From contig JAZRAC010000005.1 in the NCBI GenBank assembly GCA_045634365.1, positions 1-21,732 on the forward strand: a DNA stretch of 21,732 nt. The letters run 5' to 3'. The stretch's first letter is position 1. Each line of letters opens with the position of its first letter. The DNA is from HGM04593 sp045634365. GTDB taxonomy: Bacteria; Bacteroidota; Bacteroidia; Bacteroidales; Bacteroidaceae. The translations under genes and the position numbers were made by a program. The notes beneath the pieces are model-generated. The model made no database searches. It was not told the DNA's origin and worked only from the letters and a program-made list of their open reading frames with translations. Positions 8,076 through 15,919 of the stretch are shown here, one piece after another.

Positions 8076-8696
8076 TCACTTATAACTCTGATTGATATAC
8101 TTTCTATAAAACAACAAAATAACAATTATGCTGCAACTAATGCAAGCATCGGCAAAATTGAATATAGGGCTGAAAAATATAAAATGTTCACCACCCACAA
8201 AAGGTACCCACGCAGGCCAATCAAACGAAAATAGCGGAAAATAGAACATATCCACCACATTGCCATACATAAAATCGCCATACCCCTCACCAAACGGAAC
8301 AAGAGAAGCCACGCGCCCCCTGCTATGAGTAAAAATCTCCCCATAAAAGAGCGAATCTATAATATTACCCGCTGCACCGGCAAGCACAAGAGCCACCGAA
8401 ACAACATAACCTGTGGGAAAGGCCTTGTTGCGTATAATTTTATATAGGTAATAACCCAACAGCGTTACTGCTACCAAACGGAAACTAGTGAGGAAGAGTT
8501 TGCCCACTATTTCCATTCCGAAGGCCATTCCTCTATTCTCGGTAAAATAAATATAGAACCAATCGCCGCACACCGAGAAACTTTCGTGCAGATACATATT
8601 CAATTTTACCGCAACCTTAATTGCTTGGTCGGCAAGTATTGCTCCGGCAACCACCAAGGCAGCTGCCAGAGAACGCTTTTTAATCCAACTTTTCAT
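8076..8696 (-). CDS. lspA: Lipoprotein signal peptidase (signal peptidase II)
   Basis: LspA is an inner-membrane aspartyl protease that removes signal peptides from prolipoproteins after diacylglyceryl transfer. The 206 residues hold four membrane segments (about 10-30, 65-87, 95-113 and 180-198). The conserved TENRGMAFG (52-60) is present. The catalytic Asp residues are D114 in GNIIDSLFYG and D183 in FNFADACIS. The family usually has GNxxDR; here Ser follows the Asp, a form common in Bacteroidota. The region between the two catalytic Asp residues (120-178) is longer than in E. coli LspA and includes a hydrophobic WPAWVPFVGGEHFIFF loop; this accounts for most of the extra length. The gene begins 3 bases after the TraR/DksA-like gene and is followed by a lipoprotein substrate gene. 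Confidence 0.96.
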   Translation of the reverse strand: MKSWIKKRSLAAALVVAGAILADQAIKVAVKLNMYLHESFSVCGDWFYIYFTENRGMAFGMEIVGKLFLTSFRLVAVTLLGYYLYKIIRNKAFPTGYVVSVALVLAGAAGNIIDSLFYGEIFTHSRGRVASLVPFGEGYGDFMYGNVVDMFYFPLFSFDWPAWVPFVGGEHFIFFSPIFNFADACISCSIIVILLFYRKYINQSYK

Positions 8697-8699
8697 CCA

Positions 8700-9077
8700 T
8701 TAACGGTTTTTCTTTGCCTCTATGCTCAATGTAGCGTGAGGAACAGCCATCAGACGAGCCTTTGAAATAAGTTTGCCGGTCTCGCGACAAATGCCATAGG
8801 TCTTATTTTCAATGCGTACGAGTGCATACTGCAAACCCTGTATGAACTTTGCCTGCCGCTGAGCCAGTCGCATCTGCTCTTCGAGCGAAGCGGCTGCACT
8901 GCAATCTTCAAGACCTTTGTAAGTAGATTCGGCATCAATAACACCATTCTCATCCTCGTTACGAATGGCCTTCATTATCTTCTCGTAATCCTTCTTCGCA
9001 AGTTCGAGCTTCTCATTTATTATCACACGGAATTCCTCCAATTCCTCGTCCGAATAACGTAATCTCACTTCTGACAT
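8700..9077 (-). CDS. TraR/DksA-family protein lacking most zinc-finger cysteines
   Basis: This 125-residue protein resembles DksA-type regulators, which insert a coiled coil into the RNA polymerase secondary channel and work with ppGpp. The charged N-terminal half (about 8-90) is predicted to be a helical hairpin. The C-terminal segment YGICRETGKLISKARLMAVPHATLSIEAKK aligns with the DksA zinc finger. Only C97 of the four zinc cysteines remains: the CxxC partner is T100, and the second pair is S118 and A121. So the fold is probably kept without zinc. I recall the same loss in many Bacteroidota members, so it appears to be lineage-specific rather than a local mutation. The gene lies 42 bases after ileS and 3 bases before lspA in one operon. 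Confidence 0.9.
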   Translation of the reverse strand: MSEVRLRYSDEELEEFRVIINEKLELAKKDYEKIMKAIRNEDENGVIDAESTYKGLEDCSAAASLEEQMRLAQRQAKFIQGLQYALVRIENKTYGICRETGKLISKARLMAVPHATLSIEAKKNR

Positions 9078-9119
9078 AATAGTTTTGTATTATAGTTAGT
9101 AATAGTTTTTTATTTGGGG

Positions 9120-12100
9120 TTATAGTTTCTTTATCGCAATATTCAGCGAATAGCCGTCAAGTTCAAGAGCTTCACCTTCAACATTATCGCACAGCTCAAT
9201 GGAGCCGGCAAGCACCTGATTGGCAATATACTCCTTAAACTCGTTCACAGCCTCATCGCTGCCATCGTTCTTGGAGATTGCAACCGCAATTCTGTCGGTA
9301 ATCTCAAAGCCGCTCTCTTTGCGCATTGCCTGTATCTTCTTTATAACCTCGCGGGCAATACCCTCGCGACGCAATTCATCGGTAACCTCAACATCGAGCG
9401 CAACGGTTAGTGCTCCCTCGTTGGCCACGGTCCAGCCAGGAACATCCTCGCTAAAAATCTCAACATCGGCAAGTTCTATAAGCGCATCCACGCCCTCCAC
9501 CTGCAAAGTGATGGAGCCGTTCTTTTCGAGCGAAGCAATCTGCTCTTGCGACATTTCTGTTACTGCTGCATTAACACTCTTCATCAGTTTGCCGAACTTC
9601 TTGCCCAGCGTGCGGAAGTTACACTTAATCTTCTTAACCAAAATTCCGTCGCCCTCAACAAATTCAACCTCCTTCACGTTCACCTCACTCAATATCAGAG
9701 CCTTCACGGCCTCTATGCGCGCCTTCATCACCTCATCGGTTGTGGGGATGGCAATCTTCTGCAATGGCTGACGCACAATCAACTGCTCCTTCTTGCGCAG
9801 CGCAAGCACCATCGACGAAATTTTCTGTGCAAGCTCCATACGATATTCAAGTTCCTTGTCCACGCAAGCCTCGCAGCACTCGGGGAAGGTTGCAAGATGC
9901 ACCGATTGTGCATCGCCACGACCTGTTACCGATGTTAAATCCTTGTACAAACGGTCGGCGTAGAAGGGAGCGATGGGAGCCATAAGGCGTGCCACAGTTT
10001 CCAAGCAGGTGTACAGTGTCTGATAGGCCGACAGCTTATCGCTACTCATTTCCGAGCCCCAGAAACGCTTGCGGCTCAGGCGCACGAACCAGTTGCTCAC
10101 ATTGTCTATCACAAATTCCTGAATAAGACGACCGGCCTTTGTAGGCTCATAATCGTTGAGGCAGGCATTCACATTCTTCACAAGAGTGTTAAGCTCCGAA
10201 ATTATCCAACGGTCAAGTTCGGGGCGCTCGTTCACAGGAATTTCTGCCTCCTCGAATGTAAAGCCGTCTACATTGGCATACATTGTGAAGAAACTATATG
10301 TCTGATACAATTTTCCGAAGAAAGAACGGGTAACCTCCTTAACACCCTCCTCGTTGAAACGCAGGTTATCCCACGGTGCCGAGTTTGTAATCATATACCA
10401 ACGAAGAGCATCGCTGCCATACTTTTCTATCGTTTCGAAGGGGTCTACCGCATTGCCCAGACGCTTCGACATTTTGTCGCCATTCTTGTCGAGCACAAGA
10501 CCATTGGAAATTACAGTCTTGTAGGCTACGCTGTCGAACACCATTGTACCAATCGCGTGCAGTGTGTAGAACCAACCGCGTGTCTGGTCGACACCCTCGG
10601 CAATAAAGTCGGCAGGATATATTGTGCGGCTGTCGAGTGCCTCTTTATTCTCAAAAGGATAGTGTATCTGTGCGTATGGCATTGCACCCGAATCGAACCA
10701 CACGTCTATAAGGTCGAGCTCGCGAGTCATCACCTTGCCACTCTCCGACACAAGTTTAATATCATCCACATAGGGGCGGTGCAGGTCAATTTTGTCGTAA
10801 TTCTCGCGGCTGTAATCACCGGGGATAAAGCCTTTATCCTTGTAGGGGTTGCTCGCCATAATACCGGCAGCAACAGCCTTCTCAATCTCGTCGTAAAGTT
10901 CCGCAATAGAGCCTATACATTTTGCCTCGCCATCCTCGCTTGTCCAGATGGGGAGCGGAGTACCCCAGTAACGGCTGCGGCTCAAATTCCAATCGTTCAA
11001 ATTCTCCAACCACTTGCCGAAACGACCTGTTCCTGTCGACTCGGGTTTCCAAGTGATGGTCTTGTTAAGCTCGCTCATACGCTCCTTCATCTGCGAAGCA
11101 CGCACGAACCAGCTGTCGAGCGGATAGTAGAGCACAGGCTTGTCGGTGCGCCAGCAGTGGGGGTAGTTGTGTATGTGTTTCTCAATCTTGAACACCTTGC
11201 CCTGCTGCTTCATAGCCATACACAGCACCACATCCAGCGTTTCGGCCTTTGCGGCAGCCTTCTCGTCGTAACGGCCATCTATTGTATATTGCGGGTCGTA
11301 TGCATTCTTCACATAAGCCCCTGCATATTTAGAGTACTCCTCCACATTCACGCAATTTTTCACAAACTCCTCGTCAAGCTCGTCTATTGCCCAAAATTTT
11401 CCTGTAAAATCCACCATCGGACGAGTTTCGCCTTTTTTGTTGACCATAAAGAGCGAGGGAACACCGGCCGCCTTTGCCACAAAAGCATCGTCGGCACCGA
11501 ATGTGGGAGCAATGTGCACAATACCCGTACCATCCTCGGTGGTAACATAATCGCCGGGGATTACACGGAAGCCCGCATCCGAGGTCTTAATCTCGTCGCC
11601 CTCCTTAACCACGGGCTTCACCCACGGGAAGAGCTGCTCGTAACGCATACCCACAAGGTCGCTGCCCTTATACTCGGCAATCACCTCATAGGGCACCACC
11701 TTATCGCCCTGCTTGTAGCTGTCGAGAGGAAGCTCGGCACCTGCGGGGTTAAAATGAGCATTAAGCAAAGCCTTGGCAAGAACCACGGTAACAGGCTCGC
11801 CCGAATAGCTGTTATACGAGCGCACCGCAACATAATCTATCTTGGGACCCACACACAACGCGGTATTCGAAGGGAGTGTCCACGGAGTTGTTGTCCAAGC
11901 AAGGAAGAAGGGAGTACCCCACCCCTGCATTTCGGGCTTGGGGTCGAGCATACAGAACTGCGCCACGGCTGTTGTATCCTTAACATCGCGATAGCAACCC
12001 GGCTGATTAAGTTCGTGCGAACTCAATCCCGTTCCGGCCGCAGGCGAATAGGGCTGTATAGTGTAACCCTTGTACAAAAGCCCCTTATTATACAACTGCT

Positions 12101-12605
12101 TCAAAAGCCACCAGAGCGACTCAATATAGCTATTCTCGTATGTAATATAGGGATTATCCAAGTCCACCCAATAACCCATTTCGCGAGTAAGCTCGGTCCA
12201 CTCCTTTGTGTACTTCATCACCTCCTCGCGGCAGTTGCGGTTATAGTCGTCCACCGAAATTTTCTTGCCAATATCCTCCTTGGTAATATTCAGTTTCTTC
12301 TCCACACCAAGCTCCACAGGCAAGCCGTGAGTGTCCCAGCCGGCCTTACGCTTCACCTGAAAGCCCTTCATTGTCTTAAAGCGGCAGAAAGTATCCTTTA
12401 TGCTTCGCGCCATTACGTGGTGAATACCCGGCATACCGTTTGCCGAGGGAGGCCCTTCAAAAAAGACAAATGAGGGTGCACCCTCACGCTCTGTCATACT
12501 CTTTGAGAACAAGTCATTCTCGTCCCACTCTTTCAAAACCTCTTTGTTCACCAAAGGGAGGTTCAACTGATTATATACAGGAAATTTCTTTTTCATTTTT
12601 GACAT
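9120..12605 (-). CDS. ileS: Isoleucyl-tRNA synthetase, type 2-like with GXHH signature
   Basis: This class Ia synthetase charges tRNA-Ile. At 1161 residues it is longer than type 1 bacterial IleRS (about 940) and matches the eukaryote-like type 2 group. The start PPSANGMPGIHHVMARS shows that the signature normally written HxGH reads G60-I61-H62-H63: first and third residues are exchanged. The KMSKR loop is at 711-715 (GDKMSKRLGN). The editing (CP1) domain has TTTPWTLPSNTAL (238-250) and GTGIVHIAPTFGADD (359-373). DVWFDSG is at 634-640. Type 2 enzymes generally resist mupirocin. Starts at ATG 12605 and ATG 12596 are both possible. A promoter-like site lies at 12623-12654. It heads the operon with the DksA-like gene and lspA. 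No zinc-binding C terminus of the E. coli kind is seen. Confidence 0.97.
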   Translation of the reverse strand: MSKMKKKFPVYNQLNLPLVNKEVLKEWDENDLFSKSMTEREGAPSFVFFEGPPSANGMPGIHHVMARSIKDTFCRFKTMKGFQVKRKAGWDTHGLPVELGVEKKLNITKEDIGKKISVDDYNRNCREEVMKYTKEWTELTREMGYWVDLDNPYITYENSYIESLWWLLKQLYNKGLLYKGYTIQPYSPAAGTGLSSHELNQPGCYRDVKDTTAVAQFCMLDPKPEMQGWGTPFFLAWTTTPWTLPSNTALCVGPKIDYVAVRSYNSYSGEPVTVVLAKALLNAHFNPAGAELPLDSYKQGDKVVPYEVIAEYKGSDLVGMRYEQLFPWVKPVVKEGDEIKTSDAGFRVIPGDYVTTEDGTGIVHIAPTFGADDAFVAKAAGVPSLFMVNKKGETRPMVDFTGKFWAIDELDEEFVKNCVNVEEYSKYAGAYVKNAYDPQYTIDGRYDEKAAAKAETLDVVLCMAMKQQGKVFKIEKHIHNYPHCWRTDKPVLYYPLDSWFVRASQMKERMSELNKTITWKPESTGTGRFGKWLENLNDWNLSRSRYWGTPLPIWTSEDGEAKCIGSIAELYDEIEKAVAAGIMASNPYKDKGFIPGDYSRENYDKIDLHRPYVDDIKLVSESGKVMTRELDLIDVWFDSGAMPYAQIHYPFENKEALDSRTIYPADFIAEGVDQTRGWFYTLHAIGTMVFDSVAYKTVISNGLVLDKNGDKMSKRLGNAVDPFETIEKYGSDALRWYMITNSAPWDNLRFNEEGVKEVTRSFFGKLYQTYSFFTMYANVDGFTFEEAEIPVNERPELDRWIISELNTLVKNVNACLNDYEPTKAGRLIQEFVIDNVSNWFVRLSRKRFWGSEMSSDKLSAYQTLYTCLETVARLMAPIAPFYADRLYKDLTSVTGRGDAQSVHLATFPECCEACVDKELEYRMELAQKISSMVLALRKKEQLIVRQPLQKIAIPTTDEVMKARIEAVKALILSEVNVKEVEFVEGDGILVKKIKCNFRTLGKKFGKLMKSVNAAVTEMSQEQIASLEKNGSITLQVEGVDALIELADVEIFSEDVPGWTVANEGALTVALDVEVTDELRREGIAREVIKKIQAMRKESGFEITDRIAVAISKNDGSDEAVNEFKEYIANQVLAGSIELCDNVEGEALELDGYSLNIAIKKL

Positions 12606-12622
12606 AAAACTATAAAGTTGCG

Positions 12623-12654
12623 CAAAGTTACCTAAAAAATCCGAAAAAAGGAAA
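12623..12654 (-). promoter_or_regulatory. Promoter of the ileS operon
   Basis: On the minus strand TTTC (12654-12651) is followed after 20 bases by TAACTTTG (12630-12623). The -7 element is a full TAnnTTTG match; the -33 differs from TTTG at one base. The start point would fall near 12616, giving a very short leader before ATG 12605 and favouring the alternative ATG at 12596 if more leader is needed. No riboswitch or T-box fits in such a leader. Confidence 0.5.
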
Positions 12655-12712
12655 CTTTTTCACCCCATTTATTATAAATAATAAAGCGCATCAAAATAGT
12701 GAAAAGAAAGAA

Positions 12713-12742
12713 GAGGGTGCGCCACAATCGAGACACACCCTC
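12713..12742 (-). terminator. Intrinsic terminator after the M18 aminopeptidase gene
   Basis: CACCCTC (12736-12742) and GAGGGTG (12713-12719) form a 7-bp GC-rich stem with a 16-base loop. On the minus strand the stem is followed by TTCTTTCTTTTC, a U-rich tract. It is 24 bases past the stop codon at 12767, between this gene and the ileS promoter. Confidence 0.6.
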
Positions 12743-12766
12743 CGCAACAACACAGGCAACACCCGT

Positions 12767-14047
12767 TTAATCCGCGTCGTAAAAAGCAGTAAACGCCTTT
12801 ATTGCATACAAAGTATCCTCGGCCGCCGAAGTCTCACGCGCCGAGTGCATACCCCACATAGGATTACCCATATCCACGCCCCTCATAGGCAGTTGCGTTG
12901 TCAAAGTATTTCCCAATGTGGAGCCACCCGCAATATCGCTGCGATTAACAAAATATTGGAACGGAACACCGGCCGCACGACACACCTCGGCAAACACCGC
13001 AGCCGACTCCGCATCGGTAACATATTTCTGATTGGCATTATACTTTATCACAGGACCGCCACCCATCACCGGATGATTGGTCGGGTCGTGTTTGTCGCTG
13101 TAATTCGGATGAAGAGCGTGCGCCATATCCGCCGACACCATAAACGAATTTTCCACCGCCGCATAGAGGTCGCCCGCGTCGCCGCCAAGGTTCATCACAA
13201 TAGCATCCAACAAGTTACGCAGTACCGGCGAAGCAGAACCCTGCTTGGTCATATTACCCGTCTCCTCATTATCGAAGAGAGCAAGCACCTGTGTCATTTT
13301 CGAGGGAGCAGATGCAACCATCGCCTTCAACCCCGCATAGCACATAAGCAGGTCATCCTGCCTGCCACACGACACAAATTCGTTATTCACGCCACACAGG
13401 CAAGCGGGCGTCGCCTCGTAGAGCGAGAGGTCAAAATCGAGAATGTCACCCACGGCAACACCAAGCTCTTCGGCAACCACACGAAGTAAAAAATTTTCCT
13501 TTTCAAGAGCACCCTTCACATACCCAAGAACAGGCATCATATCCTTCTGCCTGTTAATCTTGTTACCCTCGTTAACCTCGCGGTTAAAATGTATCGCAAG
13601 ATGCGGTATTATGAGCAACGGACGCTTAATGTGCAACAAGCGCACAACAGGGCGCAAAGGCGACTCCCCGCGCAAAATAACACGGCCGGCAAGCGACAAT
13701 GGGCGGTCGAACCAAGTGTAGAGGATGGGGCCACCGTAAACCTCGGTATTCAGGCGCACCATTCCCCCCTCCGACCACATTTCGGGAGCAGGCTTCACAC
13801 GGAAGCAGGGCGAATCGGTGTGTGCACATATAAGTTTAAAGCCATCGGTGGCCGCGCCGCTTCCCACACGGAAAGCAAACAACGCCGAACCGTTTTTTGT
13901 AATATAATACCCCTTGCCGGGCACAAGTTTGAGCATTGCACCCATTTCCACCTTCTCAAAGCCTTCGGCCGAGAGAAAATCCTCGGCATACTTCACCGCC
14001 AGAAAATTCACGGGCGACGCATCGAGCATATTAAGCAATCCTTTCAT
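12767..14047 (-). CDS. apeB: M18-family aminopeptidase (aspartyl aminopeptidase type)
   Basis: This 426-residue zinc peptidase removes N-terminal acidic residues from peptides in the cytoplasm. The M18 metal ligands are all visible: H76 in ICAHTDSP, D231 in GRQDDLL, E261-E262 in FDNEETG, D307 in SADMAHA, and H401 in GMHSARE. The length is typical of the family. I chose the ATG at 14047; the frame stays open to 14053, but that would need a TTG. It begins 10 bases after the kinase/RapZ-C fusion gene and should share its transcript, then meets a terminator at 12713-12742. The gene symbol follows the family's bacterial usage; substrate preference has not been shown. Confidence 0.93.
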   Translation of the reverse strand: MKGLLNMLDASPVNFLAVKYAEDFLSAEGFEKVEMGAMLKLVPGKGYYITKNGSALFAFRVGSGAATDGFKLICAHTDSPCFRVKPAPEMWSEGGMVRLNTEVYGGPILYTWFDRPLSLAGRVILRGESPLRPVVRLLHIKRPLLIIPHLAIHFNREVNEGNKINRQKDMMPVLGYVKGALEKENFLLRVVAEELGVAVGDILDFDLSLYEATPACLCGVNNEFVSCGRQDDLLMCYAGLKAMVASAPSKMTQVLALFDNEETGNMTKQGSASPVLRNLLDAIVMNLGGDAGDLYAAVENSFMVSADMAHALHPNYSDKHDPTNHPVMGGGPVIKYNANQKYVTDAESAAVFAEVCRAAGVPFQYFVNRSDIAGGSTLGNTLTTQLPMRGVDMGNPMWGMHSARETSAAEDTLYAIKAFTAFYDAD

Positions 14048-14057
14048 AATCAAATAT

Positions 14058-15485
14058 TTATTTTATATCATTTAACACATATTTTCTATTAAGCATCGTG
14101 TGTGTAACCACCACTTTAACCCCAAATTTTTCGGCAACGTGGTGCGCAATATGTTCGGCACTGTAAACCGAGCGATGCTGCCCGCCGGTGCAACCGCAGC
14201 ACACCTGTATGTGGGTAAAGCCGCGCCTTTTATAAGTATCGACCATATAATCGACCATCGAATAGGCATTCTCCAAGAAAGCAACAATATCGCTCTTCTC
14301 CTCCAAGAATTTTATCACCGGCTCATCCATTCCGCAAAGTTTTTTATAAGGCTCGTAGCGGCCGGGATTATGAATAGCACGACAATCGAACACAAAGCCA
14401 CCACCGTTGCCCGAATAATCCTCGGGAATACCACGGCGATAGGAGAAACTCATCACATCCACCACCAATTCCTTCGAATCGTACTTTACAAACATAGGCA
14501 AAGCCTTAATCTCATTCACAAGGCTTGCCAAAAGAGGGAACACACCCTCAAACTCGGCAATCAGCTCAGCAAGCTGCGTAAGCGCCCCGGGGATAGTCTC
14601 CACAAAAGCCTTTTTATGTTCATAGAGCCCGCGAAAGCCGTATGTGCCCAAATTCTGCAACAGACGAAACACACGGAAGAGCGACAAAGTGCGCACAAAC
14701 TCCTCACGCTCCACCCTCTTGTACTTTTCCAACGCCGCAAGATAAGCATCAATCATCCTGTCGACAACCTCGGGCGTGTAACAAGCCCTCGCCTGCCCCA
14801 CAAACGACGCAACATCATAATATATAGGGCCGCGGCGACCACCCTGAAAATCTATATAACAAGGCTCTCCATTGCAAATAAGGATGTTGCGCGACTGAAA
14901 ATCCCTGTACATAAACATACTGCAATCCTCTCGCAAGAGCATCTGCGCGAGCCTCTCAAACTCCTCCTCCAAAAGCCCCTCATCAAACTCCACGCCCACC
15001 CCTTTCAGGAAACAATATTTAAAATAGTTCAGGTCCCACATAACCGTGCGACGGTCAAACGCATCCACCGGGTAGCAGAGCGAAAAATCAAAGTCACGAG
15101 CCACACGATACTGAATATCGGGCAGTTCCGACATTATACGGCAGAGCATATTCACATCCTTCGGCTCAAAGACACCCGCATCACGCGACCCCTTCATAAA
15201 AGTAAAAAGAGAAATATCGCCTAAGTCCTCCTGCACATAGCACAGCTCATCGTCGCTCACAGCAAACACACGCGGTGCCCTTATTCCGCAAGAGATAAAA
15301 CTCTTGCTCATAGCAACAAACGCACGATTCTCCTCCACGCAAGTACCCACCGCACCTATGAGCGACGTATCGCCCGCGCGCATTCTATAATAGGAACGGT
15401 TCGACCCATCGCCCGACAATTTCACCACACTCTCGGGAGCCGCACCCGCAACCCTCTCAAACAACATTTCCAGCACCTTTACCAT
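14058..15485 (-). CDS. Sugar-kinase-like phosphotransferase fused to a RapZ C-terminal domain
   Basis: Two domains make up this 475-residue protein. Residues of about 8-320 are an aminoglycoside-phosphotransferase fold, close to AmgK-type cell-wall sugar kinases: GDGSNRSYYR (25-34) is the nucleotide loop, YRDFQSRN (193-200) the catalytic loop with D195, and IDFQGG (211-216) the magnesium-binding motif. Residues of about 338-475 match the C-terminal domain of RapZ: SFSYRRGIP, FDCRAIHNP (366-374), and GCTGGQHRSV (431-440). The RapZ P-loop ATPase half is absent. In E. coli the C-terminal half of RapZ binds glucosamine-6-phosphate and the small RNAs GlmY/GlmZ. I recall this fusion as widespread in Bacteroidota. 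A MurNAc/GlcNAc kinase under amino-sugar control is my inference. The ATG is at 15485 and an M18 peptidase gene follows 10 bases later. Confidence 0.88.
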   Translation of the reverse strand: MVKVLEMLFERVAGAAPESVVKLSGDGSNRSYYRMRAGDTSLIGAVGTCVEENRAFVAMSKSFISCGIRAPRVFAVSDDELCYVQEDLGDISLFTFMKGSRDAGVFEPKDVNMLCRIMSELPDIQYRVARDFDFSLCYPVDAFDRRTVMWDLNYFKYCFLKGVGVEFDEGLLEEEFERLAQMLLREDCSMFMYRDFQSRNILICNGEPCYIDFQGGRRGPIYYDVASFVGQARACYTPEVVDRMIDAYLAALEKYKRVEREEFVRTLSLFRVFRLLQNLGTYGFRGLYEHKKAFVETIPGALTQLAELIAEFEGVFPLLASLVNEIKALPMFVKYDSKELVVDVMSFSYRRGIPEDYSGNGGGFVFDCRAIHNPGRYEPYKKLCGMDEPVIKFLEEKSDIVAFLENAYSMVDYMVDTYKRRGFTHIQVCCGCTGGQHRSVYSAEHIAHHVAEKFGVKVVVTHTMLNRKYVLNDIK

Positions 15486-15919
15486 TGGGAATATCCTAAA
15501 AATATTAAATATACAATATCATTTTTGGCGAAGATACATCAAGTTTGTCAAAATAAAAATAAAAAACACATTTGACACAAGAAAAATCATCATATTCCTA
15601 ATTAAAAACAGGCAGGCACCCCGCCCCACACTGACAAATTGAGAATAAAAAACCACACAAACACTCACTTTTGAAACAAAAATCTCCGTTTAACATCATT
15701 TTATTGAAAAATAAACGCAAAATAGAGCAACAAAATAAACTTTTTTCTTGTTTTTTCAAAAAAACACTTGCATTTCTTCATTTTTTCAAATTCAAGCATT
15801 AACTTTGCGCAACAAAATCCTAAAAATGAGAATTTATAATAAAAAAGCGTATAAATATCCATTTTTAGAAACAAAAACGTATTAAACAGATTAAAAACAA
15901 CATTTAAAAATTCAAAAAT
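15486..15919. other. AT-rich divergent intergenic region
   Basis: These 434 bases separate the leftward kinase/RapZ-C gene from rightward gdhA. They hold the gdhA -7 element (15800-15807); an inverted repeat TGTCAAA (15546-15552) / TTTGACA (15571-15577); a T-run/A-run stem TGTTTTTT (15749-15756) / AAAAAACA (15759-15766); and a short GC-rich patch at about 15611-15628 in otherwise AT-rich DNA. A 19-codon frame at 15826-15885 lies in the presumed gdhA leader. I see no tRNA or known riboswitch. No good promoter for the kinase gene stands out; TATCTTCG on the minus strand at 15536-15529 is one base from the -7 consensus. Confidence 0.6.
15800..15807 (+). promoter_or_regulatory. Promoter -7 element of gdhA
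   Basis: TAACTTTG is a full TAnnTTTG match. The 14 bases TAACTTTGCGCAAC are identical at the ileS promoter (12630-12617 on the minus strand). No exact -33 TTTG is found at the expected spacing. The start point would be near 15814, leaving a leader of about 105 bases before the gdhA ATG. Confidence 0.5.

Noticed and set aside
10557..12473. A 638-codon open frame on the plus strand opposite ileS
   Set aside because: It is fully antisense to a clear IleRS gene, its product is rich in His, Leu, Ile and Arg with no recognisable domain, and such frames arise from the codon use of the real gene.
12606..12766. T-box or other riboswitch leader before ileS
   Set aside because: The promoter -7 element is only about 18 bases from the start codon, leaving no room for a structured leader; T-boxes are also not expected in this phylum.
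14100..15224. A 374-codon plus-strand open frame opposite the kinase/RapZ-C gene
   Set aside because: Antisense shadow; the minus-strand frame carries intact kinase and RapZ motifs, and the plus-strand product shows none.
15546..15577. TGTCAAA/TTTGACA inverted repeat upstream of the kinase/RapZ-C gene as an operator
   Set aside because: Short arms, an 18-base AT-rich spacer and no identified promoter nearby make a chance occurrence in AT-rich DNA too likely.
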